DNA from: Bacteroidia bacterium
GTDB lineage: Bacteria > Bacteroidota > Bacteroidia > Flavobacteriales > Flavobacteriaceae
DNA: 64,000 nt
Reading direction: 5' to 3'
Assembly: GCA_030432635.1 (NCBI GenBank)
Contig: JAUIMB010000001.1
Span: 186,001 to 250,000, forward strand
Every line of letters starts with the position of its first letter. The stretch's first letter is position 1. Made by a program: the position numbers and the translations under genes. This document shows positions 1-10,356 of the stretch, piece by piece. A model generated the notes under the pieces. The model did no database searches. It worked only from the letters and a program-made list of their open reading frames with translations, and was not told the origin of the DNA.

Positions 1-2925
1 CATATACAAAGAGATCCATCAAGGGTTCCATTAGTGCCTGTTGTGTTCAATATTGATATGGGAATGGATAGTAATGTTGGATTTGAAGGTTTAAATTTCG
101 AATTACTGAGTAACCCAAGACATTACGAAACTTTTGAAATCTTTCTTAATGCCAGTGGTTCAGAAGATAGTTTCGTTTTGGAGTGGTCCTATAACACAAC
201 ATTATTCAAGGCTGCTACCATCAAGGAAATGATGGTCACTTTTGAAAACATTCTCAAAAGAATCATTGAGAGTCCTGACATAAAACTTGGCGACATTATT
301 GAAGTCGATCATTCAGCCTATGAAAAACTGAATGACACCTCTATGTCATATCCAAATTTGCCATTACATGAATTATTGGCAAAACAATCCAAAGTAACAC
401 CTAAGAAAATTGCCTTAAAATTTGAAGACCATCAAATTTCCTATGAAAATCTTGAAAAACAAGCACATCAAATAGCGCATTATTTGAAGGACATTGGTAT
501 TGGACCAAATGACCGTATCGCCGTTTTGGTACCAAGATCCATTAACCTAATTTCGATTTTGATGGGAATCATGGAATGTGGTGCCACTTACCTACCCTTA
601 GATCCGAGTTACCCACGAAAACGCATTGAGTTTATGTTGGAAGATGCTGAAGCAAAATGCGTCATTACAACTGAAGCATTGGCTTCAACTTTAGAAACGC
701 AATCGAAAACATTACGCGTAGATCAATTGTTTTCAAATAGTTCAGGATTCCCTCAAACACCTTTAGAACTGACGGTTGACAACTCAACAATTGCTTATAT
801 ACTGTATACTTCAGGATCAACAGGAAAACCGAAAGGTGTTCAGGTTACACATAAAAACTTGGTCAATCTATTATACAGTTTCTTGGAGCAGCCAGGACTG
901 AAAGATACCGATACATTTCTATCCATTACAACAATATCCTTTGATATTGCCATGGCAGAGTTGTTTGCTCCACTCTTAAGAGGCGCAACCTTAGTCTTGA
1001 CCAGCGAAGATACAGCAAAAGATACGCGGCTATTGCTTGACGTCATGAAAGATGAAAACATTACCATGATGCAAGCCACACCTGCAACTTGGCAAATGTT
1101 GTTGGACTCTGGGTGGAATGAGCATTTACCAATTAGAACCATCAGTACAGGTGAAGCCTTGCCAATGGCATTGGCCAAAAAGATCTTACCACAAGTAGAT
1201 GAACTTTGGAATTTATATGGCCCAACCGAAACGACAATATGGTCTGCATTCACTGAGATTAAGGATACAGATGAGTTGATTCCTATAGGTTATCCTATGG
1301 CAAACACGCAACTTTATATCCTAAATGAACAAGGAAAACTTATAGAACCTGGTAAGATTGGAGAATTGTGTATTGCTGGTGATGGTGTGACCAAAGGCTA
1401 TTGGAACAGACCAGAACTCACCTCAGAAAAATTTGTACCAAATCCTTTTAGTAACGATTCGAGTTCAAGACTTTATAAAACAGGTGATTTGGCTCGCCTG
1501 CTTCCTAACGGAAAAGTGCAGTGTTTAGGACGAATTGATCATCAGGTAAAGATTCGTGGCCAACGTATCGAATTGGGTGAAATCGAACAAGCCTTGGATA
1601 GCTTGGAAGGTGTTCAGTCTTCAGTTGTATTATTGAATGACGATCAATTGATAGCCAACTTGATTTCCTTGGAGGTCACCAATGAAAATACAGCACAAAT
1701 CAATCTGTGGAAGGAAACGCTAAAAGAGCATTTGCCTAAGCACATGATTCCGCAACGATTCCATTTGGTAAAGGAGTTTCCAACGACATTAAATGGAAAA
1801 ATTGACCGAAAGGTGTTGTTAAAACAACTCCCTAGCCAATCGGCTGTTTCAAACTATAGCGAACCAACAACAGCTTCAGAAAAAATGGTTGCCAATATTT
1901 GGCAGGAGGTTCTCGGTATAGCACATATTGGTATTGACAGTGATTTCTTTGAAATTGGAGGTCATTCCATTATTGGTGTTAAAGTAATGGCAAAGCTTGA
2001 AGCAGATACGGGTAAGCGTATTCCATTAGTTGGGTTGTTGAAAAATCCGACCATTAGAAGCTTTGCAGCCTATATGGACAACGAGTTTTTTACATGGGAT
2101 TCTCTGGTTCCACTAAAAGCAACAGGAACAAAGCCTCCACTGTATATAGTTCATGGAGCGAATCACCAAGTATTGATCTTCGACGCATTGGCTCAGTTTA
2201 TGGATAAGGACCAACCAGTTTACGGACTCCAATCCAGAGGTCTGAATGGCACAGACAAGCCTCATGATTCCATAGATCAAATGGCAGCAGATTATATCAA
2301 GGAAATACTAGCATCAAATCCGAAAGGGCCTTATGCCTTGGCAGGTTTTTCCTATGGTGGTATTGTAGCTTATGAAATGGCGCGACAGCTAAGAGCACAA
2401 GGAAAGGAAGTGACAATTTTAGCACAGTTTGATACCTATGTGTTTCCGCAGTACTATTATAAGCATCCGATTGCTAAAAAAGCAATCTCAATAATGTATG
2501 TTATAGGCAAGGTTGGTTATCTCATTCTTAATATGTTCAGTAGTAAAAAGAACTTTATACGACGCTCTGAGTTACTCAAGTTATTGTTTAAGGGTTATTA
2601 CTTAAGACTAAAGCATGGAAGAGCCAAGCAGTATGAGATGCAGTTCAATGTGCCAATAAAATTACTTGATCATCACAATAAAGCTACAAGTGAATACACC
2701 ATTTCTCCTCAAGATATTGTCATTGATCTATTTAGAGCTGATGAAGAAGTGAACTTTGTTCATGACCATGATCTTTTAGGTTGGAAAAAGATGGCAGGAA
2801 AAGGCATCCGAAAGCATATGGTTAAAGGTAATCATGTTGATATGTTCGAAAAGCCACATGTGAAGGAGTTTGCTGAAAAGCTTCAGCAGGTTTTGGATAA
2901 CCATAATTTGGATCAGTATGACTAA
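1..2925 (+). CDS. Nonribosomal peptide synthetase, terminal C-A-PCP-TE module (5' partial)
   Basis: Last module of an NRPS assembly line. The frame is open from base 1, and the first residues match the end of a condensation domain, so the gene starts outside the window; the GTG at 34 is not its start. In order: the C-terminal part of a condensation domain (to about 300), an adenylation domain (about 340-1830) with the core motifs YTSGSTGKPKGV, NLYGPTE, YKTGDLARL and NGKIDRKVL, a carrier domain with GGHSI (phosphopantetheine Ser codon 1966-1968), and a type I thioesterase with GFSYGG (nucleophile Ser codon 2350-2352) and a late KGNHVDMF His (2833-2835). The thioesterase means that product release happens here. 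The partner transferase gene overlaps its stop. The peptide product is unknown. Confidence 0.93.
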   Translation, partial: HIQRDPSRVPLVPVVFNIDMGMDSNVGFEGLNFELLSNPRHYETFEIFLNASGSEDSFVLEWSYNTTLFKAATIKEMMVTFENILKRIIESPDIKLGDIIEVDHSAYEKLNDTSMSYPNLPLHELLAKQSKVTPKKIALKFEDHQISYENLEKQAHQIAHYLKDIGIGPNDRIAVLVPRSINLISILMGIMECGATYLPLDPSYPRKRIEFMLEDAEAKCVITTEALASTLETQSKTLRVDQLFSNSSGFPQTPLELTVDNSTIAYILYTSGSTGKPKGVQVTHKNLVNLLYSFLEQPGLKDTDTFLSITTISFDIAMAELFAPLLRGATLVLTSEDTAKDTRLLLDVMKDENITMMQATPATWQMLLDSGWNEHLPIRTISTGEALPMALAKKILPQVDELWNLYGPTETTIWSAFTEIKDTDELIPIGYPMANTQLYILNEQGKLIEPGKIGELCIAGDGVTKGYWNRPELTSEKFVPNPFSNDSSSRLYKTGDLARLLPNGKVQCLGRIDHQVKIRGQRIELGEIEQALDSLEGVQSSVVLLNDDQLIANLISLEVTNENTAQINLWKETLKEHLPKHMIPQRFHLVKEFPTTLNGKIDRKVLLKQLPSQSAVSNYSEPTTASEKMVANIWQEVLGIAHIGIDSDFFEIGGHSIIGVKVMAKLEADTGKRIPLVGLLKNPTIRSFAAYMDNEFFTWDSLVPLKATGTKPPLYIVHGANHQVLIFDALAQFMDKDQPVYGLQSRGLNGTDKPHDSIDQMAADYIKEILASNPKGPYALAGFSYGGIVAYEMARQLRAQGKEVTILAQFDTYVFPQYYYKHPIAKKAISIMYVIGKVGYLILNMFSSKKNFIRRSELLKLLFKGYYLRLKHGRAKQYEMQFNVPIKLLDHHNKATSEYTISPQDIVIDLFRADEEVNFVHDHDLLGWKKMAGKGIRKHMVKGNHVDMFEKPHVKEFAEKLQQVLDNHNLDQYD

Positions 2926-3691
2926 AGTGTTCTGCGGAACGGTTAGATCAACAATTGTTGCAGCTTCAACGTCCATAGACAATGCGTCTGACCTAATCTT
3001 TTACGCGATTAAACCGTCTTTATTCTATCCTATGCTATCCAACTTGAAGTCTTTTTTGGATGCAGAAGAATTACATCGCGCTGAGCGTTTTCATTTTGAA
3101 AAAGATCGAAATCGTTTCATTATATGCAGAGCTGTTTTAAAATGTTTGCTCTCAAAACGCACTAAGAGCAAGTTGTCTTCTATTAAAGTTGAAGAAATTG
3201 ATGCCAATAAAAAACCGTATTTACAGCTTGATGATACTGTTCATTTCAATCTATCCCATACCGATGATCTAGCGATAATTGCGTTCGCGAATACCGATAT
3301 TGGTATTGATTTGGAGTTTCTAAAGAAGGATTACAATTTTGAGGAGGTTTTGTCTCACGTCTATAGTAAAAAAGAAGTTGATACCATTTTAAGGTCAAAA
3401 AACCAGCGTTATGCATTTTATCAATTCTGGACACGAAAGGAAGCTATTGTGAAGGCTACTGGTGAAGGTATCAACGAATATTTATTGGAAATTCCAGCCA
3501 TGGATGGTCATCATAGTATTGGTTCCCATATATTAAAAGGCGTGGATAATTTAATTGTCTTGAGTTTTGATTTGGATGACAACCACGTGGCTTCAGTGGC
3601 AGTTTCAATAAGTCCTGAAAATATAAACGAACTCAACATTCAAGAAATACCACACGATATTGAGGAATTTAATTCATTTTTTAATGTGTAG
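2918..3691 (+). CDS. 4'-phosphopantetheinyl transferase, Sfp/AcpT type
   Basis: Transfers the 4'-phosphopantetheine arm of CoA to the Ser of carrier domains, converting the upstream NRPS to its holo form. The family signature is visible: an IGIDLE Mg-binding motif and, about 45 residues later, WTRKEAIVKATGEGI, matching the W-x-x-KEA-x-x-K pattern. The length of 257 aa fits the Sfp-like (two-lobed) rather than the short AcpS class. I chose the ATG at 2918, which overlaps the NRPS stop by 8 bases, over a longer frame beginning at 2870 inside the thioesterase. The overlap argues for translational coupling. Confidence 0.9.
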   Translation: MTKVFCGTVRSTIVAASTSIDNASDLIFYAIKPSLFYPMLSNLKSFLDAEELHRAERFHFEKDRNRFIICRAVLKCLLSKRTKSKLSSIKVEEIDANKKPYLQLDDTVHFNLSHTDDLAIIAFANTDIGIDLEFLKKDYNFEEVLSHVYSKKEVDTILRSKNQRYAFYQFWTRKEAIVKATGEGINEYLLEIPAMDGHHSIGSHILKGVDNLIVLSFDLDDNHVASVAVSISPENINELNIQEIPHDIEEFNSFFNV

Positions 3692-3956
3692 ACCTGTCAT
3701 AATACTGGGTTTGATATTTGGCAATACCATTCATGGTAAACCTATAATGTGACTTAAAATCTTTAAAAAGAAGGTTGTATATTTTAAGAACTTGTAATTT
3801 TCACTACCTTGCCTACAAATATGTGCTGATTAAAATAACCGATAATAACGTATAAATTAGCTGTTTATCGTGAAATTTAGGTGAGATTTTAATTTAAAAC
3901 ACATATTTGCCCCTAAGTTTAAATGTACTTATAACCAAATCTAAATAAACCAATCT

Positions 3957-5411
3957 ATGCTGTTCAATTCTTTCGAGTTTGCCATATTCCTACCTGTGGT
4001 ATTCATTCTTTATTGGTTCATCTTTAAAAGAAACTTCAGATCCCAGAATGTATTAGTCTTAATTGCCAGTTATTTTTTTTATGGCTTATGGGATTGGCGA
4101 TTCTTATTTTTAATTATTGCCAGTACCATTGTAGATTATTTTGTAGGAATTGCTATAGATAAACATTCCGAAGACAAAAAGAAACAAAAGCTATGGTTGT
4201 GGACTAGTGTGGTATTCAATATTTCATTATTGGGCTTTTTCAAATACTACAATTTCTTTGTCAATTCATTCATGGATATGACCGAGTTATTTGGTTACAC
4301 CATTAAAAGTTCTTGGACACTAAACATAATATTACCTGTTGGTATTTCATTTTATACCTTTCAAACGATGTCTTATTCATTGGACATATATTATAAGCGT
4401 ATTAAACCAACAAAAGACTTTCTGTCGTTTGCGACTTTCGTGGCCTTCTTTCCGCAGTTAGTGGCAGGACCAATCGAAAGAGCTTCTAATCTTTTATCCC
4501 AAATCACCTCTGAGCGTAAGTTTAATTATCAGCAAACCAAGGAAGGCTTGCGACTTATTCTTTGGGGACTTTTTAAAAAGATTGTCATTGCCGATTCGTT
4601 AGCTCCAATTGTAGATGATATTTTTTCAAACTATGGTGACTACTCTGGGTCGACACTTATTTTGGGTGTAACGATGTTTAGTTTTCAGGTTTATGGTGAT
4701 TTTAGTGGGTATTCAGATATCGCTATTGGAACTTCAAAACTTTTTGGGTTTGAATTGATGTCGAATTTCAAATTCCCAAATTTTTCAAGAAATGTAGCAG
4801 AATACTGGCAACGATGGCACGTGTCACTGTCCACGTGGTTTAGACACTACGTTTACATTCCATTAGGCGGTTCTCGTGTGAGTAAGTTGCTATCGGTAAG
4901 AAATATTTGCGTTATCTTCTTGATAAGTGGTTTTTGGCATGGTGCGAATTGGACCTTTATTTTTTGGGGAGCATTTCACGCAGTAGCCTATATTCCAGTG
5001 TTTTTAATGGGACGTAATACGATATATAAAAATTCGGTAGTTGCCGAGAATACATGGATCCCAAACCTCGTTGAATTTGGTCAACTTATATTGACTTTCG
5101 CCTTGGTAACCTTTTCGCGTATATTCTTCAGGTCTGATACATTGACCGATTCTTTCGCCTTTATAGAACGTATTTTTACCAATTTTGAACTCAAGCCATA
5201 CGAACATCCTCTGGGAGATAATATGATGACGTATTATATCTTGATTTTGGTTTTTGTGTTATACGAGTACCTTATTAGACGTGATGAAAGAAATCCGTTT
5301 AAGTTTAAGCATCGCATTGTACGTGTTGCCATCTATACAGCTATCGTCATTTCAATGTTCGTGTTTTACGATGATGACGCACAACGTGCATTTATTTATT
5401 TTCAATTCTAA
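3957..5411 (+). CDS. MBOAT-family O-acyltransferase (AlgI-like)
   Basis: Polytopic membrane protein of 484 aa with about ten hydrophobic segments. It matches the AlgI/DltB branch of membrane-bound O-acyltransferases, which move acetyl groups across the inner membrane onto extracytoplasmic glycans. Family marks include QLVAGPIER, YWQRWHVSLSTWFRHYVYIPLGG and SGFWHGANWTFIFWGAFH, the last containing the invariant His. It is followed after 5 bases by an SGNH-fold gene. In AlgI/AlgJ-type systems such a protein receives the acetyl group and passes it to the polymer. The surrounding genes suggest the acceptor is the exopolysaccharide made by this locus. Confidence 0.9.
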   Translation: MLFNSFEFAIFLPVVFILYWFIFKRNFRSQNVLVLIASYFFYGLWDWRFLFLIIASTIVDYFVGIAIDKHSEDKKKQKLWLWTSVVFNISLLGFFKYYNFFVNSFMDMTELFGYTIKSSWTLNIILPVGISFYTFQTMSYSLDIYYKRIKPTKDFLSFATFVAFFPQLVAGPIERASNLLSQITSERKFNYQQTKEGLRLILWGLFKKIVIADSLAPIVDDIFSNYGDYSGSTLILGVTMFSFQVYGDFSGYSDIAIGTSKLFGFELMSNFKFPNFSRNVAEYWQRWHVSLSTWFRHYVYIPLGGSRVSKLLSVRNICVIFLISGFWHGANWTFIFWGAFHAVAYIPVFLMGRNTIYKNSVVAENTWIPNLVEFGQLILTFALVTFSRIFFRSDTLTDSFAFIERIFTNFELKPYEHPLGDNMMTYYILILVFVLYEYLIRRDERNPFKFKHRIVRVAIYTAIVISMFVFYDDDAQRAFIYFQF

Positions 5412-5416
5412 ATATT

Positions 5417-6337
5417 ATGATAAAGCTATTCAAAGTCTTAGTTATCTACGCTATTTATGGCCTAATCGTAGGAGAAATTATTGTTAGGGCATTTACGTTG
5501 ACTTCAGATATTCCACAACGAACCATTACTGAAGATCATATTCAGAAATATAAGCCAAATCAAACTGGAGGATGGAGCAAAGGAGATCATAAATGGCAAG
5601 TCAATGATAGAGGTTGGGTTGGCCCTTTACCACAAAGCTTTGACAATTTGATTACCATTGTTGGCGATTCGTTCATCGAAAACTTAATGAATCCTGATGA
5701 GTGCCATCAATCCCATTTTCTTAGTCAGAATTTTCCAAAGCAAAACTTTCTTGAAGCTGCTAGATCTGGTGTTACCTTTATTGAATCCTTGGAGATCACA
5801 AAGCACTTAGATTCCTTAAACCCAAAATATCACCTCATTTGTTTAAATGATTACAACATTAAGGAAAGCATCTCAAATATTGAACGCCAGCCAGATATTA
5901 CACAGTTTAATACAGAAGAAGGTCAGATGATCTACGGAAGGATGAAAGCACCATTTGCCAAGAAAATCCTTTACAATTGGAAATTTGTGTACTATCTCTA
6001 CAATAGATTTCCTTTAAGTTTTAATAAGAAGGAAACCGATACGACACCTAAAATAAGCAATTACGATATTCCTTACTTGAAAATTAATGGAAAGGAATTC
6101 AAAGCACTTCTGGATTACGCATCGACTAATTACAGTATCGATGATAAAATCCTTGTACTAAAGCCAACAGCAACCAAGGGTTTAGCCGAATTATTAAAAT
6201 CCTATGGTTATAAAGTATTGCTTCTTGATGATCACGGAGAAGATTGGACTTTCGGTTACGACGCACACTGGAACTGTTATGGACATGAAGAAGCATCAAA
6301 ACAAATCACAAAGTTTTTGCGGACTTTAAACCTATAA
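5417..6337 (+). CDS. SGNH/AlgJ-like periplasmic acetyltransferase partner
   Basis: Protein of 306 aa with an N-terminal membrane anchor (roughly residues 3-22) and an SGNH hydrolase-like body. The GDS motif (Ser85) and a late DAHW motif (Asp282, His284) followed by GHEEAS match the layout of AlgX/AlgJ-type O-acetyltransferases (Ser plus D-x-H-W). The position directly behind an AlgI-like MBOAT gene supports a two-protein acetylation system in which this protein works on the outer face of the inner membrane. Overall similarity to named families is low by eye, so the function rests on motif and context. A simple GDSL esterase is the alternative. Confidence 0.65.
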   Translation: MIKLFKVLVIYAIYGLIVGEIIVRAFTLTSDIPQRTITEDHIQKYKPNQTGGWSKGDHKWQVNDRGWVGPLPQSFDNLITIVGDSFIENLMNPDECHQSHFLSQNFPKQNFLEAARSGVTFIESLEITKHLDSLNPKYHLICLNDYNIKESISNIERQPDITQFNTEEGQMIYGRMKAPFAKKILYNWKFVYYLYNRFPLSFNKKETDTTPKISNYDIPYLKINGKEFKALLDYASTNYSIDDKILVLKPTATKGLAELLKSYGYKVLLLDDHGEDWTFGYDAHWNCYGHEEASKQITKFLRTLNL

Positions 6338-6496
6338 AGTCTATTTTTATATCGTAAAAAAATGCCATTTGTCGTAATAATTTGAGTGCGTTATTATTAT
6401 TGCTAATATTTACATTGAACCAATTTGCGTTCAACCCAAATCCCTCGCTAGTTCAATAAAATTGAGTAGTTATAAACTTACTTAACAAAACTGATT

Positions 6497-7621
6497 ATGG
6501 AATCAAAAATTTGGTTGTCATCTCCACATATGGGTGGAAACGAACAATCTTATGTAAATAATGCTTTCGAAACCAACTGGATTGCTCCTTTGGGACCTCA
6601 TGTCAATGGATTTGAGAGCGATCTTCAAAAATATCTTAATACTGATTGCCATGTTGCTGCGCTGAGTTCTGGTACTGCCGCAATACACTTAGGTTTAATT
6701 TTACTCAATGTTGGTCAAGGTGACGAAGTGATTTGTCAAAGTAAAACCTTTTCAGCCTCTGCCAATCCTATTGTGTACCAAGGTGCTACACCAATTTTTG
6801 TAGACAGTGAAAATGACACCTGGAACCTATGCCCAGAACAGTTAGAGATTGCTATAAAGGATCGTATCGCTAAGGGAAAAAAGCCTAAAGCAATTATTGC
6901 AGTGCATTTATATGGCATGCCTTATAAGGTGGATGACATCCATAAAATAGCGAGCGCATATGACATTCCTGTTTTAGAGGACAGTGCAGAAGCCCTTGGA
7001 AGTACATACCATTCAAAAAAATGCGGCACTTTTGGTGCTATTGCTGTGTTATCTTTCAATGGAAACAAAATCATAACAACATCTGGAGGAGGTGCCTTAG
7101 TCACCAAAGATCCAAAACTTAAAGATAAAGCGGTATTTTTAGCAACACAAGCTAGAGAAAAAGCTGTAGAATACTTGCATGCCGAAATTGGTTTCAACTA
7201 TAGAATGTCGAATGTATTGGCTGGCATTGGTAGAGGCCAAATGGAAGTCTTGGACGATAGAGTTTCTGCGAGGCGTAACAACTTTGAGATTTATAAATCA
7301 GCCTTCAGCACAATAGATGAATTGACCTTTATCGATGAACCAGAAGGTTATTTTTCCAATCGTTGGTTATCCTGTGTATTGACACCTTCCGAAGCTACAA
7401 GAGATGGCATTAGAAATGCTCTGGATAAGCAAAATATTGAAACGCGTCCACTTTGGAAACCAATGCACCAACAACCTGTTTTTAAGGATGTTCCTAGATA
7501 TCTTAACGGCGTTTCAGACAACTTATTCGAAAAAGGCTTATGTTTGCCTAGCGGATCCAACTTAACTGAAAATGAAATAAATAGAGTGATATCAGCAATA
7601 AAAATGTATTTTAGAGCATGA
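6497..7621 (+). CDS. DegT/DnrJ/EryC1-family sugar aminotransferase
   Basis: PLP-dependent aminotransferase of 374 aa acting on a nucleotide-linked keto sugar. Visible marks are the N-terminal SSPHMGGNEQSYVNNAF and ALSSGTAAIHLGL, the VLEDSAEALGS Asp that contacts the PLP ring, and SFNGNKIITTSGGGA with the Schiff-base Lys191. The C-terminal LCLPSGSNLTENEI is typical of the family. Its stop overlaps the start of the 4,6-dehydratase gene by four bases (ATGA). Together they would make a UDP-4-amino-4,6-dideoxy sugar of the bacillosamine-precursor type, as PglE and PglF do; that exact product is inferred. Confidence 0.92.
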   Translation: MESKIWLSSPHMGGNEQSYVNNAFETNWIAPLGPHVNGFESDLQKYLNTDCHVAALSSGTAAIHLGLILLNVGQGDEVICQSKTFSASANPIVYQGATPIFVDSENDTWNLCPEQLEIAIKDRIAKGKKPKAIIAVHLYGMPYKVDDIHKIASAYDIPVLEDSAEALGSTYHSKKCGTFGAIAVLSFNGNKIITTSGGGALVTKDPKLKDKAVFLATQAREKAVEYLHAEIGFNYRMSNVLAGIGRGQMEVLDDRVSARRNNFEIYKSAFSTIDELTFIDEPEGYFSNRWLSCVLTPSEATRDGIRNALDKQNIETRPLWKPMHQQPVFKDVPRYLNGVSDNLFEKGLCLPSGSNLTENEINRVISAIKMYFRA

Positions 7622-9510
7622 TTAAAGATCTACTACAAAAAATTTCAAATCGATATGCCTCCAAATGGTTGGTCATGTTATTCGATCTATGTATCGTAGC
7701 ATTTACCTTTGTTGCAGCCTATATCATTCGATTCAATTTTAAGTTGGACTTTGATTTTGTGACCATGTGCAAGCAAATTCCGTTTGTAACCTTGGCTGCA
7801 ATGTTGAGTTTCATTATCGTAGGATCATACAAAGGAGTTGTAAGATATACTGGATTTAAGGATGTTGTGAACATCATTATTGGTGTCAATATTTTGGCAA
7901 CCATTTTAATCATTACCACATTTTTTAGTAGACGATACAACTTCGACAGTATTTTTAATGTCTCTGGATCGATAATCTATATTCATCTTTTACTCAACAT
8001 TCTTTTTCTTGTTGGTTTCAAGTTGTTTGTAAAATCTGTGTACAATAAGTTGATGCAGGATTTTGAAACGCAAAAACGCGTTTTGATTTTTGGAGCAGGT
8101 AATGCTGGCATGATTACCTATGATGCCATTACCAACGATCCCAAAAACAGCCATAAGGTTATTGCCTTTGTCGATGACAATGATGCAAAGATTGGCAAAA
8201 AGATAAACACACTTAGAGTATATAGTTTAGGCAACATAAACCAAAAGTTTATTTCTAAACATGAAATTGAAGAAGTCATTATCTCAATTCAAAACATTGA
8301 ATCATCTAGACTTCTACAAATCTCAGGATATCTTTTTGAACTTGGTTTAAAGGTAAAAATTGTACCACCAGTCCAAAATTGGATTGATGGTGATCTTAGT
8401 GTTGGACAAATTAAGGAGGTTAATATTGAAGATCTACTGGGTCGTGACCCGATTTCGATTACCAATCCAGCTTTAGAGGATGAATATGATAATAAGGTGA
8501 TATTAATCACTGGTGCTGCTGGTTCCATTGGAAGTGAAATAGCGAGAAAAGCGACCAACTACAATTATAAAAAGTTAATATTGGTTGATTCGGCAGAATC
8601 TCCACTATACGATGTGCAACAGGAATTTGTACAAAAAGGATTAAAAAAATTTGATGCTGTTGTAGCTGATGTTCGAGATTACAGACGAATGGAACAATTA
8701 TTCCAAACGTATCGACCAAATGTTGTCTTTCACGCTGCAGCATACAAACACGTTCCGCTTATGGAAAACAATCCGTTTGAAGCGGTGAATGTGAATGTGA
8801 ATGGTACACGACATGTTGCAAGTTTATCGGTGAAACATGGTGTGCATAAGTTCGTGTTGATTTCTACTGACAAGGCTGTCAACCCAACCAACGTCATGGG
8901 AGCTACCAAACGAATTGCCGAACTATATGTGAATTGCCTTAAAGGAAAAGGTAAAACCAAATTTATTACAACGCGATTTGGAAACGTATTGGGATCGAAC
9001 GGATCGGTGATTCCGTTGTTCAAACGTCAAATAGATAATGGTGGTCCATTGACTGTCACCCACAAGGATATCACACGTTACTTCATGACCATTTCTGAAG
9101 CTTGCCAATTGGTATTGGAAGCCGCTACAATGGGTAATGGTGGTGAAATTTTTGTGTTCGATATGGGAGAATCTGTAAAGATATACGACCTAGCAAAAAA
9201 TATGATCATTTTATCGGGTTTAAGATTTCCTGAGGATATAGATATCAAAATTACTGGTTTAAGACCTGGTGAAAAAATTTATGAGGAGTTGTTGGCAGAT
9301 GGTGAAAATACAAAGCCAACCTATCACGATAAAATTATGATTGCCAAAACAAAGGCACTAGACATTCAAGCCATAAGTGATAAAATTTCAAACTTATGTG
9401 CGATAAGTTCCAAATCACAAAATTTAGAAATTGTATCTTTAATGAAAGATATAGTTCCAGAATTCGTTTCTAACAACTCAAAATTTGAGGTTTTGGACTC
9501 AAAACAATAA
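7618..9510 (+). CDS. Membrane UDP-sugar 4,6-dehydratase (PglF/CapD/WbpM-like)
   Basis: Long-form nucleotide-sugar dehydratase of 630 aa. About four N-terminal membrane helices (residues 10-150) precede a CoA-binding-like Rossmann domain (VLIFGAGNAGMI near 155) and the catalytic extended SDR domain (ILITGAAGSIGSEIA near 295; AAAYKHVPLMENNP; STDKAVNPTNVMGATKR near 417). In the last motif Met replaces the usual catalytic Tyr, with Lys kept four residues on, the known PglF/FlaA1 arrangement. It should convert UDP-GlcNAc to the 4-keto-6-deoxy intermediate used by the overlapping aminotransferase gene. It is co-transcribed with the export genes. Confidence 0.93.
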   Translation: MIKDLLQKISNRYASKWLVMLFDLCIVAFTFVAAYIIRFNFKLDFDFVTMCKQIPFVTLAAMLSFIIVGSYKGVVRYTGFKDVVNIIIGVNILATILIITTFFSRRYNFDSIFNVSGSIIYIHLLLNILFLVGFKLFVKSVYNKLMQDFETQKRVLIFGAGNAGMITYDAITNDPKNSHKVIAFVDDNDAKIGKKINTLRVYSLGNINQKFISKHEIEEVIISIQNIESSRLLQISGYLFELGLKVKIVPPVQNWIDGDLSVGQIKEVNIEDLLGRDPISITNPALEDEYDNKVILITGAAGSIGSEIARKATNYNYKKLILVDSAESPLYDVQQEFVQKGLKKFDAVVADVRDYRRMEQLFQTYRPNVVFHAAAYKHVPLMENNPFEAVNVNVNGTRHVASLSVKHGVHKFVLISTDKAVNPTNVMGATKRIAELYVNCLKGKGKTKFITTRFGNVLGSNGSVIPLFKRQIDNGGPLTVTHKDITRYFMTISEACQLVLEAATMGNGGEIFVFDMGESVKIYDLAKNMIILSGLRFPEDIDIKITGLRPGEKIYEELLADGENTKPTYHDKIMIAKTKALDIQAISDKISNLCAISSKSQNLEIVSLMKDIVPEFVSNNSKFEVLDSKQ

Positions 9511-9531
9511 ACTTAACCAAATTACGCCAAC

Positions 9532-10329
9532 ATGTTTTTTAATTTTAGACGTATCTCACAATTTATAGTATTGACTTCATTTATTATTCTGTCTTCATGT
9601 GGATCGAAGAAGAGTATTGTTTATTTTCAAGACGAACCTATAACAGGCGAAAGTTTGAGCCAAATGAAGAATAATTATAATATCCGATACCAGCCAAATG
9701 ATATATTGACTATAGATGTTTCCGCAGTTGATCCAGAATCGGTTGCTGCATTCAATTTACCAGCTGTTGGCTATAATATGTCAAATACTGCCAATCAACA
9801 AACACAGGTGTTACGGCAAACGTATTTGTTGGATTCTGAAGGAAATATTGAATTTCCTGTATTGGGAACCATCAAACTTGGAGGCTTGACAAGAGCCGAA
9901 GCCATAGATATGCTTGAAGATAGAATTAAGGAATATGTCAAGGAATTTATAGTAAATATCCGATTGATCAATTTTACGGTATCGGTATTAGGCGAAGTTA
10001 ATAACCCAGGAACCTATACGGTTCAAGGTGAACGGATTTCATTGGCTCAGGCATTGGGCTTGGCAGGCGATTTGACCATCTATGGAAAAAGGGACAATAT
10101 CTTTTTGATACGTGAAATTGATGGAAAGAAAAAATACGCCAAATATGATTTGACTTCCATAAATGTGGTAAATTCTCCGGTGTATTATCTAGCACAAAAC
10201 GATGTCATCTATGTCGAACCAAATACGTCTAGAATCAGAACATCAACCTATAATCCTAATTATGGCATCTTGATTTCGGCTATATCCACTGTGGCTACTA
10301 TCTTTGCCATTTTTGTTGTAAGAAATTAA
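9532..10329 (+). CDS. Polysaccharide export outer-membrane lipoprotein (Wza/BexD family)
   Basis: Lipoprotein of 265 aa with a signal peptide ending in LSSCGSKKS (lipid-bearing Cys23). The poly_export domain follows (RYQPNDILTIDV to roughly residue 130), then a SLBB-type repeat (FTVSVLGEVNNPGTYTVQ, around 148-165, and LAQALGLAGDLTIYGKRDNI). A hydrophobic C-terminal segment (about 243-262) could form the outer-membrane helix, as in Wza. It would form the outer-membrane channel of a Wzx/Wzy-type export machine with the downstream tyrosine autokinase, which starts 27 bases later. Confidence 0.93.
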   Translation: MFFNFRRISQFIVLTSFIILSSCGSKKSIVYFQDEPITGESLSQMKNNYNIRYQPNDILTIDVSAVDPESVAAFNLPAVGYNMSNTANQQTQVLRQTYLLDSEGNIEFPVLGTIKLGGLTRAEAIDMLEDRIKEYVKEFIVNIRLINFTVSVLGEVNNPGTYTVQGERISLAQALGLAGDLTIYGKRDNIFLIREIDGKKKYAKYDLTSINVVNSPVYYLAQNDVIYVEPNTSRIRTSTYNPNYGILISAISTVATIFAIFVVRN

Positions 10330-10356
10330 ACATCAAATTAAGACAACCTTATTATC

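Noticed and set aside
840-1253. 137-codon open frame on the minus strand inside the NRPS adenylation domain
   Set aside because: It lies wholly opposite conserved A-domain motifs and encodes nothing recognisable; a shadow of the real gene.
3725-3738. TACCAT-TC-ATGGTA palindrome upstream of the MBOAT gene
   Set aside because: Short, no promoter box next to it and no regulator in the neighbourhood; likely chance.
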